From contig NZ_CP090960.1 of the NCBI RefSeq assembly GCF_021611515.1, positions 1,984,001-2,048,000 of the forward strand: a stretch of DNA of 64,000 nt. The letters run 5' to 3'. The DNA is from Mariluticola halotolerans. GTDB lineage: Bacteria; Pseudomonadota; Alphaproteobacteria; Rhizobiales; Devosiaceae. The translations under genes were made by a program, and so were the position numbers. This document shows positions 35,407 to 43,026 of this stretch, piece after piece (positions within the stretch are counted from its first letter, which is position 1; each line of letters opens with the position of its first letter). A model generated the notes under the pieces. That model had not been told where the DNA came from and made no database searches. It saw only the letters and a list, made by a program, of their open reading frames with translations.

Positions 35407-35925
35407 ATGACCATTCGTGCTGCCACAGAGAATGATATTCCGGCGCTGCTTGAAATTCACAATGATGCCGTGCGCCGATTGAGCTGGATCTGGATCAGCC
35501 GTGAGGACACACTGGCCGACCGGACCAAATGGTTTCACGAGCGCATGGCGGCGGGGTTTCCCGTTCTGGTGGCAGAGGACGCTAACGGACGGGTGATCGG
35601 CTATGGCGCTTTTGGCACCTATCGCGGTCGCGACGGCTATGACCTGACCGTCGAGCATTCGGTTTATCTGCTGCCCGAAGCGCAAGGGCACGGGCTGGGC
35701 AAGCGGCTTTTGACCGAATTGATCGATATTGCGCGGGCGCAAGGGCGGCACATGATGGTGGCTGTGATCGACACCGATAATGTGCTCTCGATCAAACTGC
35801 ATGAGAAATTCGGGTTTGTGCATGCAGGCACGCTGCCGGAAGCGGGCAAGAAGCACGGGCGCTGGGTGAGCCAGACAAACATGTATCTATTGCTGGATGA
35901 CCGGAAGGCGCCCCCGGCCGCTTAA
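35407..35925 (+). CDS. GNAT N-acetyltransferase, phosphinothricin acetyltransferase-like
   Basis: A 172-aa acetyltransferase. The acetyl-CoA-binding stretch VYLLPEAQGHGLGKRLL, with the EHSVYLLP and MMVAVIDTDNVLSIKLHEKFGF blocks, matches the Pat/Bar branch that acetylates phosphinothricin and methionine sulfoximine. The natural substrate here is probably methionine sulfone/sulfoximine-like compounds or another amine. It follows the hydrolase gene by 73 nt. Confidence 0.88.
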   Translation: MTIRAATENDIPALLEIHNDAVRRLSWIWISREDTLADRTKWFHERMAAGFPVLVAEDANGRVIGYGAFGTYRGRDGYDLTVEHSVYLLPEAQGHGLGKRLLTELIDIARAQGRHMMVAVIDTDNVLSIKLHEKFGFVHAGTLPEAGKKHGRWVSQTNMYLLLDDRKAPPAA

Positions 35926-35936
35926 CAGATCTGATT

Positions 35937-36959
35937 TTACTTATTGGCGAGATTGCGGGCGCGGTCGGCCTGGCGTTTGGCTTTTTTGGCCCTGGCGCGG
36001 GCAAGGGCTGCGCTTTGGGCATCATCGCCCAAATGGGCGAGGCCTTTTGCGGCGGCGAGTTCGATCTGCTGTTGGCGGGCGGCGGCGCGGCGAGCCTTGT
36101 CGCCCCCCTCCCCGGCGCAGCGGGCGCATTGCACCCCATCGATAAAATCGGCATGGGCGCGGTCGGCGGGCATCAGGGGCTGACGGCAGGCGCGGCAGAG
36201 TTCCGCCTCGCCAACTTCAAGACCGTGCTTGACCGAGACGCGCTCATCAAAGACGAAGCATTCGCCCTGCCATCTGGAATTTTCCTGCGGCACTTTTTCG
36301 AGGTATTTGAGAATGCCGCCCTTGAGGTGGAACACCTCCTCAAAGCCTTTGGATAGCAGATAGGACGAAGCCTTTTCGCAGCGAATGCCGCCGGTGCAGA
36401 ACATGGCGACCTTCTTGTCGCGGGCCGGATCGAGATTTTCGGTCACATAGGTTTTGAATTCGGTGAAGGTTTTGGTCGCCGGATCGAGGGCGCCCTCAAA
36501 CGTGCCGATTTCATATTCGTAATCATTGCGGGTATCGACGAGAACGACATCCTCCTGCGCGATCAGGTCGTTCCAGTTTTCCGGCTCGACATAGGTGCCG
36601 ACTTTTTTGGACGGATCGGCTTCGGGCGCGCGCAGGGTGACGATCTCGGCCTTCAAACGCACTTTCATGCGATAGAATGGCATGGTCTCGGCGGCGGAAT
36701 ATTTTATTTCGGCGTTACGGAAACGCCCGCCGAAGAGATTGCCGTCTTCGAGCCAGGCGACCAGCTGGTCGATGGCTTCGGGCGTGCCCGCGATGGTGCC
36801 GTTAATGCCCTCAGGCGCGAGCAAAAGCGTGCCGCGGATGTGGCGGGCCTCGCAAAAAGCCGCAATCTCTGGCTGGAGAGCCTCGAAATCGGGCAGGGCC
36901 ACAAATTTATAAAGGGCCGCGACTTTGACCGGGCCGGCGCTTTGAGCAACAGTTTTCAT
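35937..36959 (-). CDS. trhO: tRNA uridine(34) hydroxylase (rhodanese-like TrhO/YceA)
   Basis: A 340-aa protein that adds the 5-hydroxyl to wobble uridine. An N-terminal ferredoxin-like domain (ISLE-type GTLLLAPEGINGTIAG near residues 38-53) is followed by a rhodanese domain whose catalytic cysteine is in FCTGGIRCEKASSYLL (about residue 185-200). A C-terminal Cys-rich segment (CRACRQPLMP ... VQCARCAG) follows, with an extra basic tail (KKAKRQADRARN). The family's core length is about 300 aa. Convergent with the GNAT gene. Confidence 0.95.
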   Translation of the reverse strand: MKTVAQSAGPVKVAALYKFVALPDFEALQPEIAAFCEARHIRGTLLLAPEGINGTIAGTPEAIDQLVAWLEDGNLFGGRFRNAEIKYSAAETMPFYRMKVRLKAEIVTLRAPEADPSKKVGTYVEPENWNDLIAQEDVVLVDTRNDYEYEIGTFEGALDPATKTFTEFKTYVTENLDPARDKKVAMFCTGGIRCEKASSYLLSKGFEEVFHLKGGILKYLEKVPQENSRWQGECFVFDERVSVKHGLEVGEAELCRACRQPLMPADRAHADFIDGVQCARCAGEGGDKARRAAARQQQIELAAAKGLAHLGDDAQSAALARARAKKAKRQADRARNLANK

Positions 36960-37123
36960 GGGCGCTTATCTATCATCGCAGATGGGGCTATGCCAAGATA
37001 AAGACCAGTGACGGCGCGGGTGGCGGATGACTTGCGTTTTATCGTTAATACGTGGCAGAATTATTTGGGTGATTCAGTGGCGGTTTCCGGTCGCCTTTCC
37101 AACCAGTTTTGAGGGAGAACAAC

Positions 37124-38161
37124 ATGACTTATCGTGCTGATCCAGCGCGCTATGGCGCAATGCAATACCGCAGATCAGGCCGTTCGGGGCTGAAGCTGCC
37201 GGTGATTTCGCTGGGGCTTTGGCAGAATTTTGGCGGCAACCGGGACTATCCCAGCGCCATGGAAATTCTTGGCCATGCGTTTGATGCGGGCGTGACCCAT
37301 TTCGATCTGGCCAATAATTACGGCCCGCCGGCGGGATCGTCGGAAGAATTGTTCGGCTATGTGATGGCGCGGGATTTCAAGCCCTATCGCGACGAGATGA
37401 TCATTTCCTCCAAGGCCGGTTACCTGATGTGGCCGGGGCCTTATGGCGAATTCGGTTCGCGCAAATATCTGATGGCGAGCTGCGACCAGAGCCTTAAACG
37501 GCTCGGGCTCGACTATGTCGATATTTTCTATTCGCACCGCTATGACCCCGAGACCCCGCTTGAGGAAACCATGGGGGCGCTTGCCTCTATCGTTGCGCAA
37601 GGCAAGGCGCTTTATGTGGGTATTTCCAGCTATCCGGAAAAAGAGACCCGAGAGGCCTACCGGATTCTCAAGGAAATGGGCGTGCCCTGCACCATTCACC
37701 AGCCGAGCTATTCCATGCTCAACCGCTGGATCGAGAATGACAAGACCATCGACACCTGTGGTGACCTTGGCATTGGCATGATCGCATTTTCGCCTTTAGC
37801 GCAAGGCGTTTTGTCGGGCAAATACAACAAGGGCGACAAGGACGGGACGCGGGCGACCAATACCAATACCACCCTGCGCCAGAGCCATATCGAGCCGAAC
37901 GTGCTCGAAGCGGTGGACAAGGTTTCCGAGATTGCCAAGGCACGCGGGCAATCCATGGTGCAGCTGGCGCTGGCCTGGGTGTTGCGGCGCAAGGAAATGA
38001 CCTCGGCGCTGATTGGGGTGCGTACGCTGGAACAGCTCAAGGACAATCTGGGCGTGCTCGACAATCTTGATTTGAGCGATGACGAGATCAAGGCGATTGA
38101 TGAGGCGACCAAGAACGGGCAGATGGAACTGCATCCGCGCCCGCAGGGCTGGTTGCGCTAG
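37124..38161 (+). CDS. Aldo/keto reductase, L-glyceraldehyde-3-phosphate reductase-like (YghZ)
   Basis: A 345-aa NADPH-dependent aldo/keto reductase. The catalytic tetrad residues appear as Asp and Tyr in THFDLANNYGPPAG, Lys in IISSKAGYLMWPG, and His in IFYSHRYD. The long MWPGPYGEFGSRKYL loop places it in the Gpr/YghZ group that reduces L-glyceraldehyde 3-phosphate and methylglyoxal. The ATG at 37124 has GGGAG 7 nt upstream. A UUCG hairpin lies just after the stop. Confidence 0.93.
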   Translation: MTYRADPARYGAMQYRRSGRSGLKLPVISLGLWQNFGGNRDYPSAMEILGHAFDAGVTHFDLANNYGPPAGSSEELFGYVMARDFKPYRDEMIISSKAGYLMWPGPYGEFGSRKYLMASCDQSLKRLGLDYVDIFYSHRYDPETPLEETMGALASIVAQGKALYVGISSYPEKETREAYRILKEMGVPCTIHQPSYSMLNRWIENDKTIDTCGDLGIGMIAFSPLAQGVLSGKYNKGDKDGTRATNTNTTLRQSHIEPNVLEAVDKVSEIAKARGQSMVQLALAWVLRRKEMTSALIGVRTLEQLKDNLGVLDNLDLSDDEIKAIDEATKNGQMELHPRPQGWLR

Positions 38162-38179
38162 AACCTGATAGTGACTTTT

Positions 38180-38207
38180 CGCGGGGCGCTTCGGCGTCCC
38201 GCGGTTT
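38180..38207 (+). terminator. Hairpin with UUCG tetraloop after the aldo/keto reductase gene
   Basis: A 10-bp GC-rich stem (one G-U pair, 38180-38203) closed by C(TTCG)G and followed by GTTTATA. It lies 19 nt after the stop codon and just before the convergent LysE stop. The T tract is short, so efficiency is uncertain. Confidence 0.55.
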
Positions 38208-38799
38208 ATAGCAGCAGCGCCAGACTTACCGAGATGACGAGCGCTACGGCAAAACCCACATTGATGATCCGGCTGGACCGCGGCACCCGCAAGAACGGGG
38301 TGAGCGAGGCCCCGGCGAAAAGCCACAAAATATTGACACCAATAATCACGGCGACGAGCAGGGCTGCTTTTACCAGCCCGTCGGCGGCCAGATTGTCGGC
38401 AATCAATACAAAGCCGGAGAAGGTCGCCGCCATGGCGGCGTAAGCCTTTGGATTGGAGAGCGACACAAAAATCGCTGAGATCCATGATGGCGGCTTGCCG
38501 GTGCCTGCATTTTGAGAAAGCGGCGGCGCGCTGGCGATGCGCCATGCCAGCCAGATGAAATAGGCGGCAGCGACCATGCCAATGATCTGAGCTGCGCCGG
38601 GCACGGCAAACACCAGGCTGATCGTGCCGGTTCCGACGATGGCGATGACAAAGACCATGCCGAGGCAAAGGCCCGCCATATAGCCAATTCCCCGCCGCCA
38701 GCCGAATGCCGCGCCGACCGCTGCCAGACTGAGCGTGTTTGGACCGGGGCTGCCCGTGAGCGCGACCGCCGCAATGAGGAAACCAGAAAGTTCGTCCAT
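38206..38799 (-). CDS. LysE family translocator (amino acid exporter)
   Basis: A 197-aa membrane protein with about six hydrophobic segments. The family motif GSPGPNTLSLAAVGAAFGWRRGIGYM is near residues 16-41 and the VSLSNPKAYAAM block near 113-124. It exports amino acids or similar small solutes, ligand unknown. The start and end fit the LysE length. It is divergent from the ArsR gene. Confidence 0.9.
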   Translation of the reverse strand: MDELSGFLIAAVALTGSPGPNTLSLAAVGAAFGWRRGIGYMAGLCLGMVFVIAIVGTGTISLVFAVPGAAQIIGMVAAAYFIWLAWRIASAPPLSQNAGTGKPPSWISAIFVSLSNPKAYAAMAATFSGFVLIADNLAADGLVKAALLVAVIIGVNILWLFAGASLTPFLRVPRSSRIINVGFAVALVISVSLALLL

Positions 38800-38892
38800 G
38801 CTTACTCTCCCGTCCTATCCCAATCGATACACTCGAACGCATGCCCATGATGGCGGCAACATTTTTCTCGCGCAATAAACATATTTACAAAA

Positions 38893-38910
38893 CTAGAAAT
38901 ATAGTTATAT
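38893..38910. promoter_or_regulatory. Operator for the ArsR regulator, first copy
   Basis: The sequence CTAGAAATATAGTTATAT precedes the ArsR start by 8 nt. Its core is the inverted repeat AAATAT-AGTT-ATATTG (one mismatch). The same 18-mer, with one change, recurs in inverted orientation in front of the permease gene at 39258-39275, which makes it a likely binding site of the encoded repressor. Confidence 0.7.
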
Positions 38911-38918
38911 TGACACCC

Positions 38919-39239
38919 ATGAACATGGACCAGAAAATCGCGGCAAAGGCGCTTTCGGCGCTCGGACATGAGGTGCGCCTGAACATTTTCCGGCTGCTGG
39001 TAACGGCTGGAGAGCCGGGCCTCAATGTCGGGGATATCGGCGCGCATCTTGGCATGCCGCCTTCGACCCTCTCGCATCACCTTTCTGCTCTGGTGGCGGC
39101 GGATCTCGTGGTTCAGGAGCGGATCGGGCGCGAGATTATCAACCGGGCCAATTACGGGGTCATGAATGGCCTGATGGGCTTTTTGTCTGATTCGTGCTGT
39201 GCCGGTGTGGCACCCCTTGCAAACGAGAACGTCGCCTGA
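38919..39239 (+). CDS. ArsR family metalloregulator (arsenical-type, C-terminal CC)
   Basis: A 106-aa winged-helix repressor. The DNA-recognition helix is in GAHLGMPPSTLSHHLSALVAADLV (about residues 41-64). A tail SDSCCAG with adjacent Cys93/Cys94 could bind As(III) or another thiophilic ion, a C-terminal CC pair being known for some ArsR proteins. Two starts fit: 38919 or 38925. It is followed directly by an ArsP-type permease. A matched pair of palindromes flanks the gene. Confidence 0.88.
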   Translation: MNMDQKIAAKALSALGHEVRLNIFRLLVTAGEPGLNVGDIGAHLGMPPSTLSHHLSALVAADLVVQERIGREIINRANYGVMNGLMGFLSDSCCAGVAPLANENVA

Positions 39240-39256
39240 GCCTATTTTTTTGAGCA

Positions 39257-39275
39257 AATATAACCATATTTCTAG
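39257..39275. promoter_or_regulatory. Operator for the ArsR regulator, second copy
   Basis: A perfect AAATAT-N4-ATATTT palindrome (39257-39272) followed by CTAG. On the minus strand it reads CTAGAAATATGGTTATAT, 17 of 18 bases identical to the site before arsR. It lies 18 nt after the arsR stop and just upstream of the permease start, so the permease probably has its own regulated promoter. Confidence 0.7.
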
Positions 39276-39293
39276 TGATATAGGATAAATATC

Positions 39294-40334
39294 ATGGCAT
39301 TCACACAAGCCACATCCCGCCCCGACTGGCGCAATCGGCTCGGTAAAATCGACCGGGTTTTCCTGGCGATCATCGCCATATTTGCAGTGCTTGCGATATT
39401 TGTTCCGCAACAGGTGCCGACAACGGCTGGCGCGGCGATCGGGAGCCTGTTGAGTACCGCACCGTTTCTGGTGCTCTCCATCGGCATCGCCGCCTATGTG
39501 GGGGCAAGCGGGGCTGACAATCTCATTGCGCAGGTCTTTCAGGGCCGGACGACCATGATGGTGTTCACGGCGGCATTGTTCGGGGCGCTGTCGCCGTTCT
39601 GTTCCTGCGGTGTGATCCCGATTATTGCCGCGCTTTTGACCATGGGCGTGCCGCTGGCACCCGTGATGGCCTTCTGGCTCGCCTCGCCCATCATGGACCC
39701 GTCAATGTTCGTCATGACAAGCGCTGTGCTGGGGGTGGATTTTGCCGTCGCCAAGACCATTGCCGCTATTGGCGTGGGGTTGCTCGGCGGGTTCGGCATC
39801 ATGTGGCTGGGGCGGTTTTCTCTTTATGCCGACCCTTTACGTGAAGGTGTTGGGGATGGCGGCTGTGGCGCGTCTTCGGTACGTCAGCCCAAACCCATTG
39901 CATGGGCGTTCTGGCGTGATGGGGACCGGGTCGTCAAGTTCCGCGAGGCCGCGCTCAAGAATGGCTGGTTTCTTGGCAAGTGGTTGTTGCTGGCTTTTGT
40001 TCTGGAAAGTCTGATGCTCGCTTACGTGCCGGCTGAATGGATCAGTCAGTCGCTGGGCGGTGAAGGTGTCGCCCCGATTGCGCTTGCAACGCTTGTGGGT
40101 GTGCCGGCCTATCTCAATGGCTATGCCGCCCTGCCCCTGATGGGGGGCTTGCTGCAACAGGGCATGGCCCCGGGTGCGGCCCTGACCTTTATGGTGGCCG
40201 GTGGCGTGACCAGCATTCCGGCGGCCATTGCCGTGTGGGCGCTGGCAAAGAAACAGGTGTTTTTCGCCTATGTGGCCTTTGCACTTGGCGGGTCGTTTAT
40301 GGCGGGCCTTGTTTTTGAAGCGCTGATGGCCTGA
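39294..40334 (+). CDS. Permease of the ArsP/SO_0444 family (probable arsenical or thiophilic-toxicant exporter)
   Basis: A 346-aa membrane protein with about 8-10 helices. The hallmark cysteine motif [35 protein letters not shown] (about residues 100-135) is typical of ArsP and related efflux permeases; the pair of cysteines is proposed to bind trivalent organoarsenicals. Immediate linkage to an ArsR with a CC tail supports arsenical or antimonial export, but mercury or copper cannot be excluded. The gene ends before a hairpin and fumC. Confidence 0.87.
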   Translation: MAFTQATSRPDWRNRLGKIDRVFLAIIAIFAVLAIFVPQQVPTTAGAAIGSLLSTAPFLVLSIGIAAYVGASGADNLIAQVFQGRTTMMVFTAALFGALSPFCSCGVIPIIAALLTMGVPLAPVMAFWLASPIMDPSMFVMTSAVLGVDFAVAKTIAAIGVGLLGGFGIMWLGRFSLYADPLREGVGDGGCGASSVRQPKPIAWAFWRDGDRVVKFREAALKNGWFLGKWLLLAFVLESLMLAYVPAEWISQSLGGEGVAPIALATLVGVPAYLNGYAALPLMGGLLQQGMAPGAALTFMVAGGVTSIPAAIAVWALAKKQVFFAYVAFALGGSFMAGLVFEALMA

Positions 40335-40362
40335 TAGCCAAAAGCAGATCACACGCGATTTG

Positions 40363-40384
40363 ATGGCACCCCTCGGGGTGCCAT
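40363..40384. terminator. Hairpin between the ArsP-type gene and fumC
   Basis: A 10-bp perfect inverted repeat (ATGGCACCCC / GGGGTGCCAT) with a 2-nt apex, about 30 nt after the permease stop. The following T run is only TTT, so it is a weak terminator or processing hairpin. Confidence 0.45.
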
Positions 40385-40521
40385 TTGCATGTCTGGTTTC
40401 TGGCGCAGCCGGTCAGGACGCCCCGGCGATTGCTTGTGTTATGGACGAATGGATGCGCATGCAGTATGCAAGCGGCAACAGTTTTGGGGCCGATCCGTTT
40501 GGGCCATGGCAGGAGACATTC

Positions 40522-41913
40522 ATGAGCACTTTTCGCACAGAGACCGATAGTTTTGGCGCACTCGAGGTGCCGGCCGATAAATATTATGGCGCGCAGACGG
40601 CCCGGTCGCTGATGAACTTCCCGATTGGCACAGAAACCCAACCGGTGCCGATCATCAGGGCGCTCGGCGTGATCAAGCAGGCGGCGGCCCGCACCAATGT
40701 GGCCCTTGGCGTGCTCGACCAGAAACTGGGCACCGCCATGCAGGAAGCTGCCGCAGAAGTGGTTGCCGGCAAGCTCGACGATCATTTTCCGCTTGTCGTG
40801 TGGCAGACCGGCTCGGGCACCCAGTCGAACATGAATGCCAATGAAGTGGTCTCGAACCGCGCCATTGAAATTCTCGGCGGCAAGATGGGCTCGAAAGACC
40901 CGGTGCACCCGAACGATCATGTGAATATGGGCCAGTCCTCTAATGACACTTTCCCCACGGCGATGCATATCGCGGCGGCGGTGGAGATTTCCAAGACGCT
41001 GATCCCGGCGCTCGAGCATTTGCGCGACGGGCTGAAGGCCAAGCAGGATGCGTTCAAGGACATCGTCAAGATTGGCCGCACCCATACCCAGGATGCGACG
41101 CCCTTGACGCTGGGGCAGGAATTTTCCGGCTATGTGGCGCAGGTGGAATTCGGCATTGAGCGGGTCCGCGAAGGGTTGCAGCGGTTGTTTGATCTGGCGC
41201 AGGGCGGCACTGCTGTCGGCACCGGGCTGAATGCGAAGATCGGCTTTGCCGAGCAGTTTGCCGACGCCGTTGCCGATATTACCGGCCTGCCCTTCCGTAC
41301 CGCGCCGAACAAGTTTGAAGCGCTGGCCGCGCATGACGCCTATGTCTATGCCCATGGGGCGCTGAACACGGTTGCGACCTCGCTGTTCAAGATTGCCAAT
41401 GACATTCGTTTTCTGGGGTCAGGGCCGCGTTCGGGCCTTGGCGAATTGCAGCTGCCCGAAAATGAACCCGGCTCCTCGATCATGCCGGGCAAGGTGAACC
41501 CGACCCAGGCGGAAGCGCTGACCATGGTTTGTGCCCAGGTGTTCGGCAACCAGACCACGATTACCGTTGCGGGCAGCCAGGGGCACTTTGAACTCAATGT
41601 CTATAAGCCGGTCATGTCCTATGCCCTGCTACAATCGGTGCGGCTGCTGGCGGATGGCGCGCGTTCGTTCACTGATCGCTGTGTGGTCGGGATTGAAGCG
41701 CGGGAAGACAATATCAAGCTGCTGATGGAACGCTCCCTGATGCTGGTGACAGCACTGGCACCCAAGATCGGCTATGACAATGCCACCAAGATTGCCAAGA
41801 CCGCGCACAAGAACGGCACGACATTGCGCGAAGAAGCGGTGGGGCTTGGCTTTGTGACCGAAGCGGAGTTTGACGAAGTTGTGCGGCCTGAGCTGATGCT
41901 GGGGCCGAAATAG
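40522..41913 (+). CDS. fumC: Class II fumarate hydratase
   Basis: A 463-aa Fe-independent fumarase of the TCA cycle. Visible parts are the N-terminal [22 protein letters not shown] (about residues 6-27), the substrate-site [15 protein letters not shown] near 97-111, [20 protein letters not shown] near 186-205, and the fumarase signature [13 protein letters not shown] near 318-330. The ATG at 40522 has AGGAG 6 nt upstream and is preferred to the longer frame starting at 40360, which covers the upstream hairpin. Confidence 0.97.
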   Translation: MSTFRTETDSFGALEVPADKYYGAQTARSLMNFPIGTETQPVPIIRALGVIKQAAARTNVALGVLDQKLGTAMQEAAAEVVAGKLDDHFPLVVWQTGSGTQSNMNANEVVSNRAIEILGGKMGSKDPVHPNDHVNMGQSSNDTFPTAMHIAAAVEISKTLIPALEHLRDGLKAKQDAFKDIVKIGRTHTQDATPLTLGQEFSGYVAQVEFGIERVREGLQRLFDLAQGGTAVGTGLNAKIGFAEQFADAVADITGLPFRTAPNKFEALAAHDAYVYAHGALNTVATSLFKIANDIRFLGSGPRSGLGELQLPENEPGSSIMPGKVNPTQAEALTMVCAQVFGNQTTITVAGSQGHFELNVYKPVMSYALLQSVRLLADGARSFTDRCVVGIEAREDNIKLLMERSLMLVTALAPKIGYDNATKIAKTAHKNGTTLREEAVGLGFVTEAEFDEVVRPELMLGPK

Positions 41914-41925
41914 GCTTTTGATTTT

Positions 41926-41951
41926 GGCGCGGAGCCTTCGGGTTTCGCGCC
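41926..41951. terminator. Hairpin with UUCG tetraloop downstream of fumC
   Basis: An 11-bp stem (three G-U pairs) closed by C(TTCG)G, starting 12 nt after the fumC stop. No T tract follows, so it is more likely a 3'-end stability or processing hairpin than an intrinsic terminator on its own. Confidence 0.45.
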
Positions 41952-41964
41952 GTTGTCCTCATTG

Positions 41965-42004
41965 AAACCCTCACCCTGAGATTGTCGTAGGGGTGGGGGT
42001 TTTT
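41965..42004 (+). terminator. Terminator-like hairpin downstream of fumC (dispersed-repeat type)
   Basis: The sequence AAACCCTCACCCT pairs with AGGGGTGGGGGTTT across an 11-nt loop (one bulge) and is followed by a T run. The CCTCACCCTGAG...GGGTGGGGG arrangement resembles a family of intergenic repeats common in Hyphomicrobiales genomes, which seems to double as the fumC terminator here. Confidence 0.6.
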
Positions 42005-42057
42005 ACGTTTGGGGCCCATCCTTCGACGGGCTCAGAATGAGGATAGGGGCCACAGTG

Positions 42058-42161
42058 TCATTCCCGCGCAGGCGGGGATCCAGCAGCGGGCAGTCCTGCC
42101 CGCGCAAGGCTTTTTCGCGCCGCCGACGCGGCGCACTGGATCCCCGCCTGCGCGGGGATGA
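42058..42161. repeat. Cloverleaf-like palindromic intergenic repeat
   Basis: Two outer arms of 26 bp (42058-42083 and 42136-42161), 25 of 26 complementary, contain GGATCC-type ends. Two smaller perfect hairpins sit between them: GCGGGCAG/CTGCCCGC at 42086-42103 and GCGCCGC/GCGGCGC at 42117-42134. The whole can fold like a three-armed cloverleaf. It lies between the convergent fumC and glycosyltransferase genes. It resembles dispersed REP-like elements; only one copy is in this window. Confidence 0.8.
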
Positions 42162-42219
42162 CGATGAGCGGGAAATGCGCTGACTTGTTTCTTCTCCCCC
42201 ACGAGTGGGAAGAGACAGG

Positions 42220-43026
42220 TCACTCGGTAAAGGAAATGCCTTCGCGGGCACAGAGTTTGGCGAGGGCGCTGCCGGGTTCGGGCTGGGCGATATCGGCGCG
42301 GCCGCGCCGGGTCAATTGGCTGCGCCAGATGTGGACGCCGCGGGTTTGATCGGTGATCAGATTATCAATGGAACTGCCCGCCTGCATCAAGGGGGGGATG
42401 CCGGTATAGGGGACCGGATAGAACACCTCGGCGGGCTGGACCTTTTCGACAAGCCGGTGCTTGGGGACATAATAGGTCAGCATGAACGGGCCGGTGGCGC
42501 CATATTGCATATATTCGGGGCCAACCCTTTGTCCGGCCAGACGCTTGCCAGCCACTTCCAGACGGCGGAACAGGGGCAGGTGCGGCTCCAGCAAGGGGCG
42601 CTTTGTCTCGGTGAAGATCGAGATCAGGTCCTTGAGCAAAGGCGCGTCGGCGGGGATGCGCAGCACGGCACCATTGATCGAGCCGGGGCGTTCCCAAGAA
42701 AAGATGTAGTCGTCCAGTCCTTCGAGCGGGCGGACGCAATAGACATCGCAATCGGCCCAGATGCCGCGCGATTGCTGCATCAAGGCCATGCGGAACCAGT
42801 CCGAAAAGACGCCGGGTGTGCCGTGGCCCTTGTAGAACATCAGGGAAGATCGCGGCAGCACGTCATTGGCATCGCGCAATTCGGCCCCCTCGGGCAGGCC
42901 TTCCACCGTCTCATAGCTATAAAGGTGGAAGGGATGGCCCTGCCGAACGAAGGAGGCAATCGAGAGCCGCTCCAGCCAGCTGAGCGGGCCATGCCAGAAG
43001 GAGGCGATGGGCTCCAGATCGGCCAT
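42220..43026 (-). CDS. Glycosyltransferase with DXD motif (capsular polysaccharide/GT32-like)
   Basis: A 268-aa soluble protein. A start SFWHGPLSWLERLSIASFVRQGH fits a nucleotide-sugar transferase that moves along a donor site, and the metal-binding acidic motif is in GIWADCDVYCVRPL (near residues 88-101). It resembles the short capsular-polysaccharide/GT32-type glycosyltransferases; donor and acceptor are unknown. Its ATG overlaps the pheT stop by 1 nt (TAATG), so it is translated with pheT, an unusual pairing. Confidence 0.75.
   Translation of the reverse strand: MADLEPIASFWHGPLSWLERLSIASFVRQGHPFHLYSYETVEGLPEGAELRDANDVLPRSSLMFYKGHGTPGVFSDWFRMALMQQSRGIWADCDVYCVRPLEGLDDYIFSWERPGSINGAVLRIPADAPLLKDLISIFTETKRPLLEPHLPLFRRLEVAGKRLAGQRVGPEYMQYGATGPFMLTYYVPKHRLVEKVQPAEVFYPVPYTGIPPLMQAGSSIDNLITDQTRGVHIWRSQLTRRGRADIAQPEPGSALAKLCAREGISFTE

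Noticed and set aside
42001-42219. Possible CRISPR or tandem array from repeated GGATCC blocks
   Set aside because: The repeated blocks are inverted, not direct, and there is no regular spacer. They form one cloverleaf palindrome.
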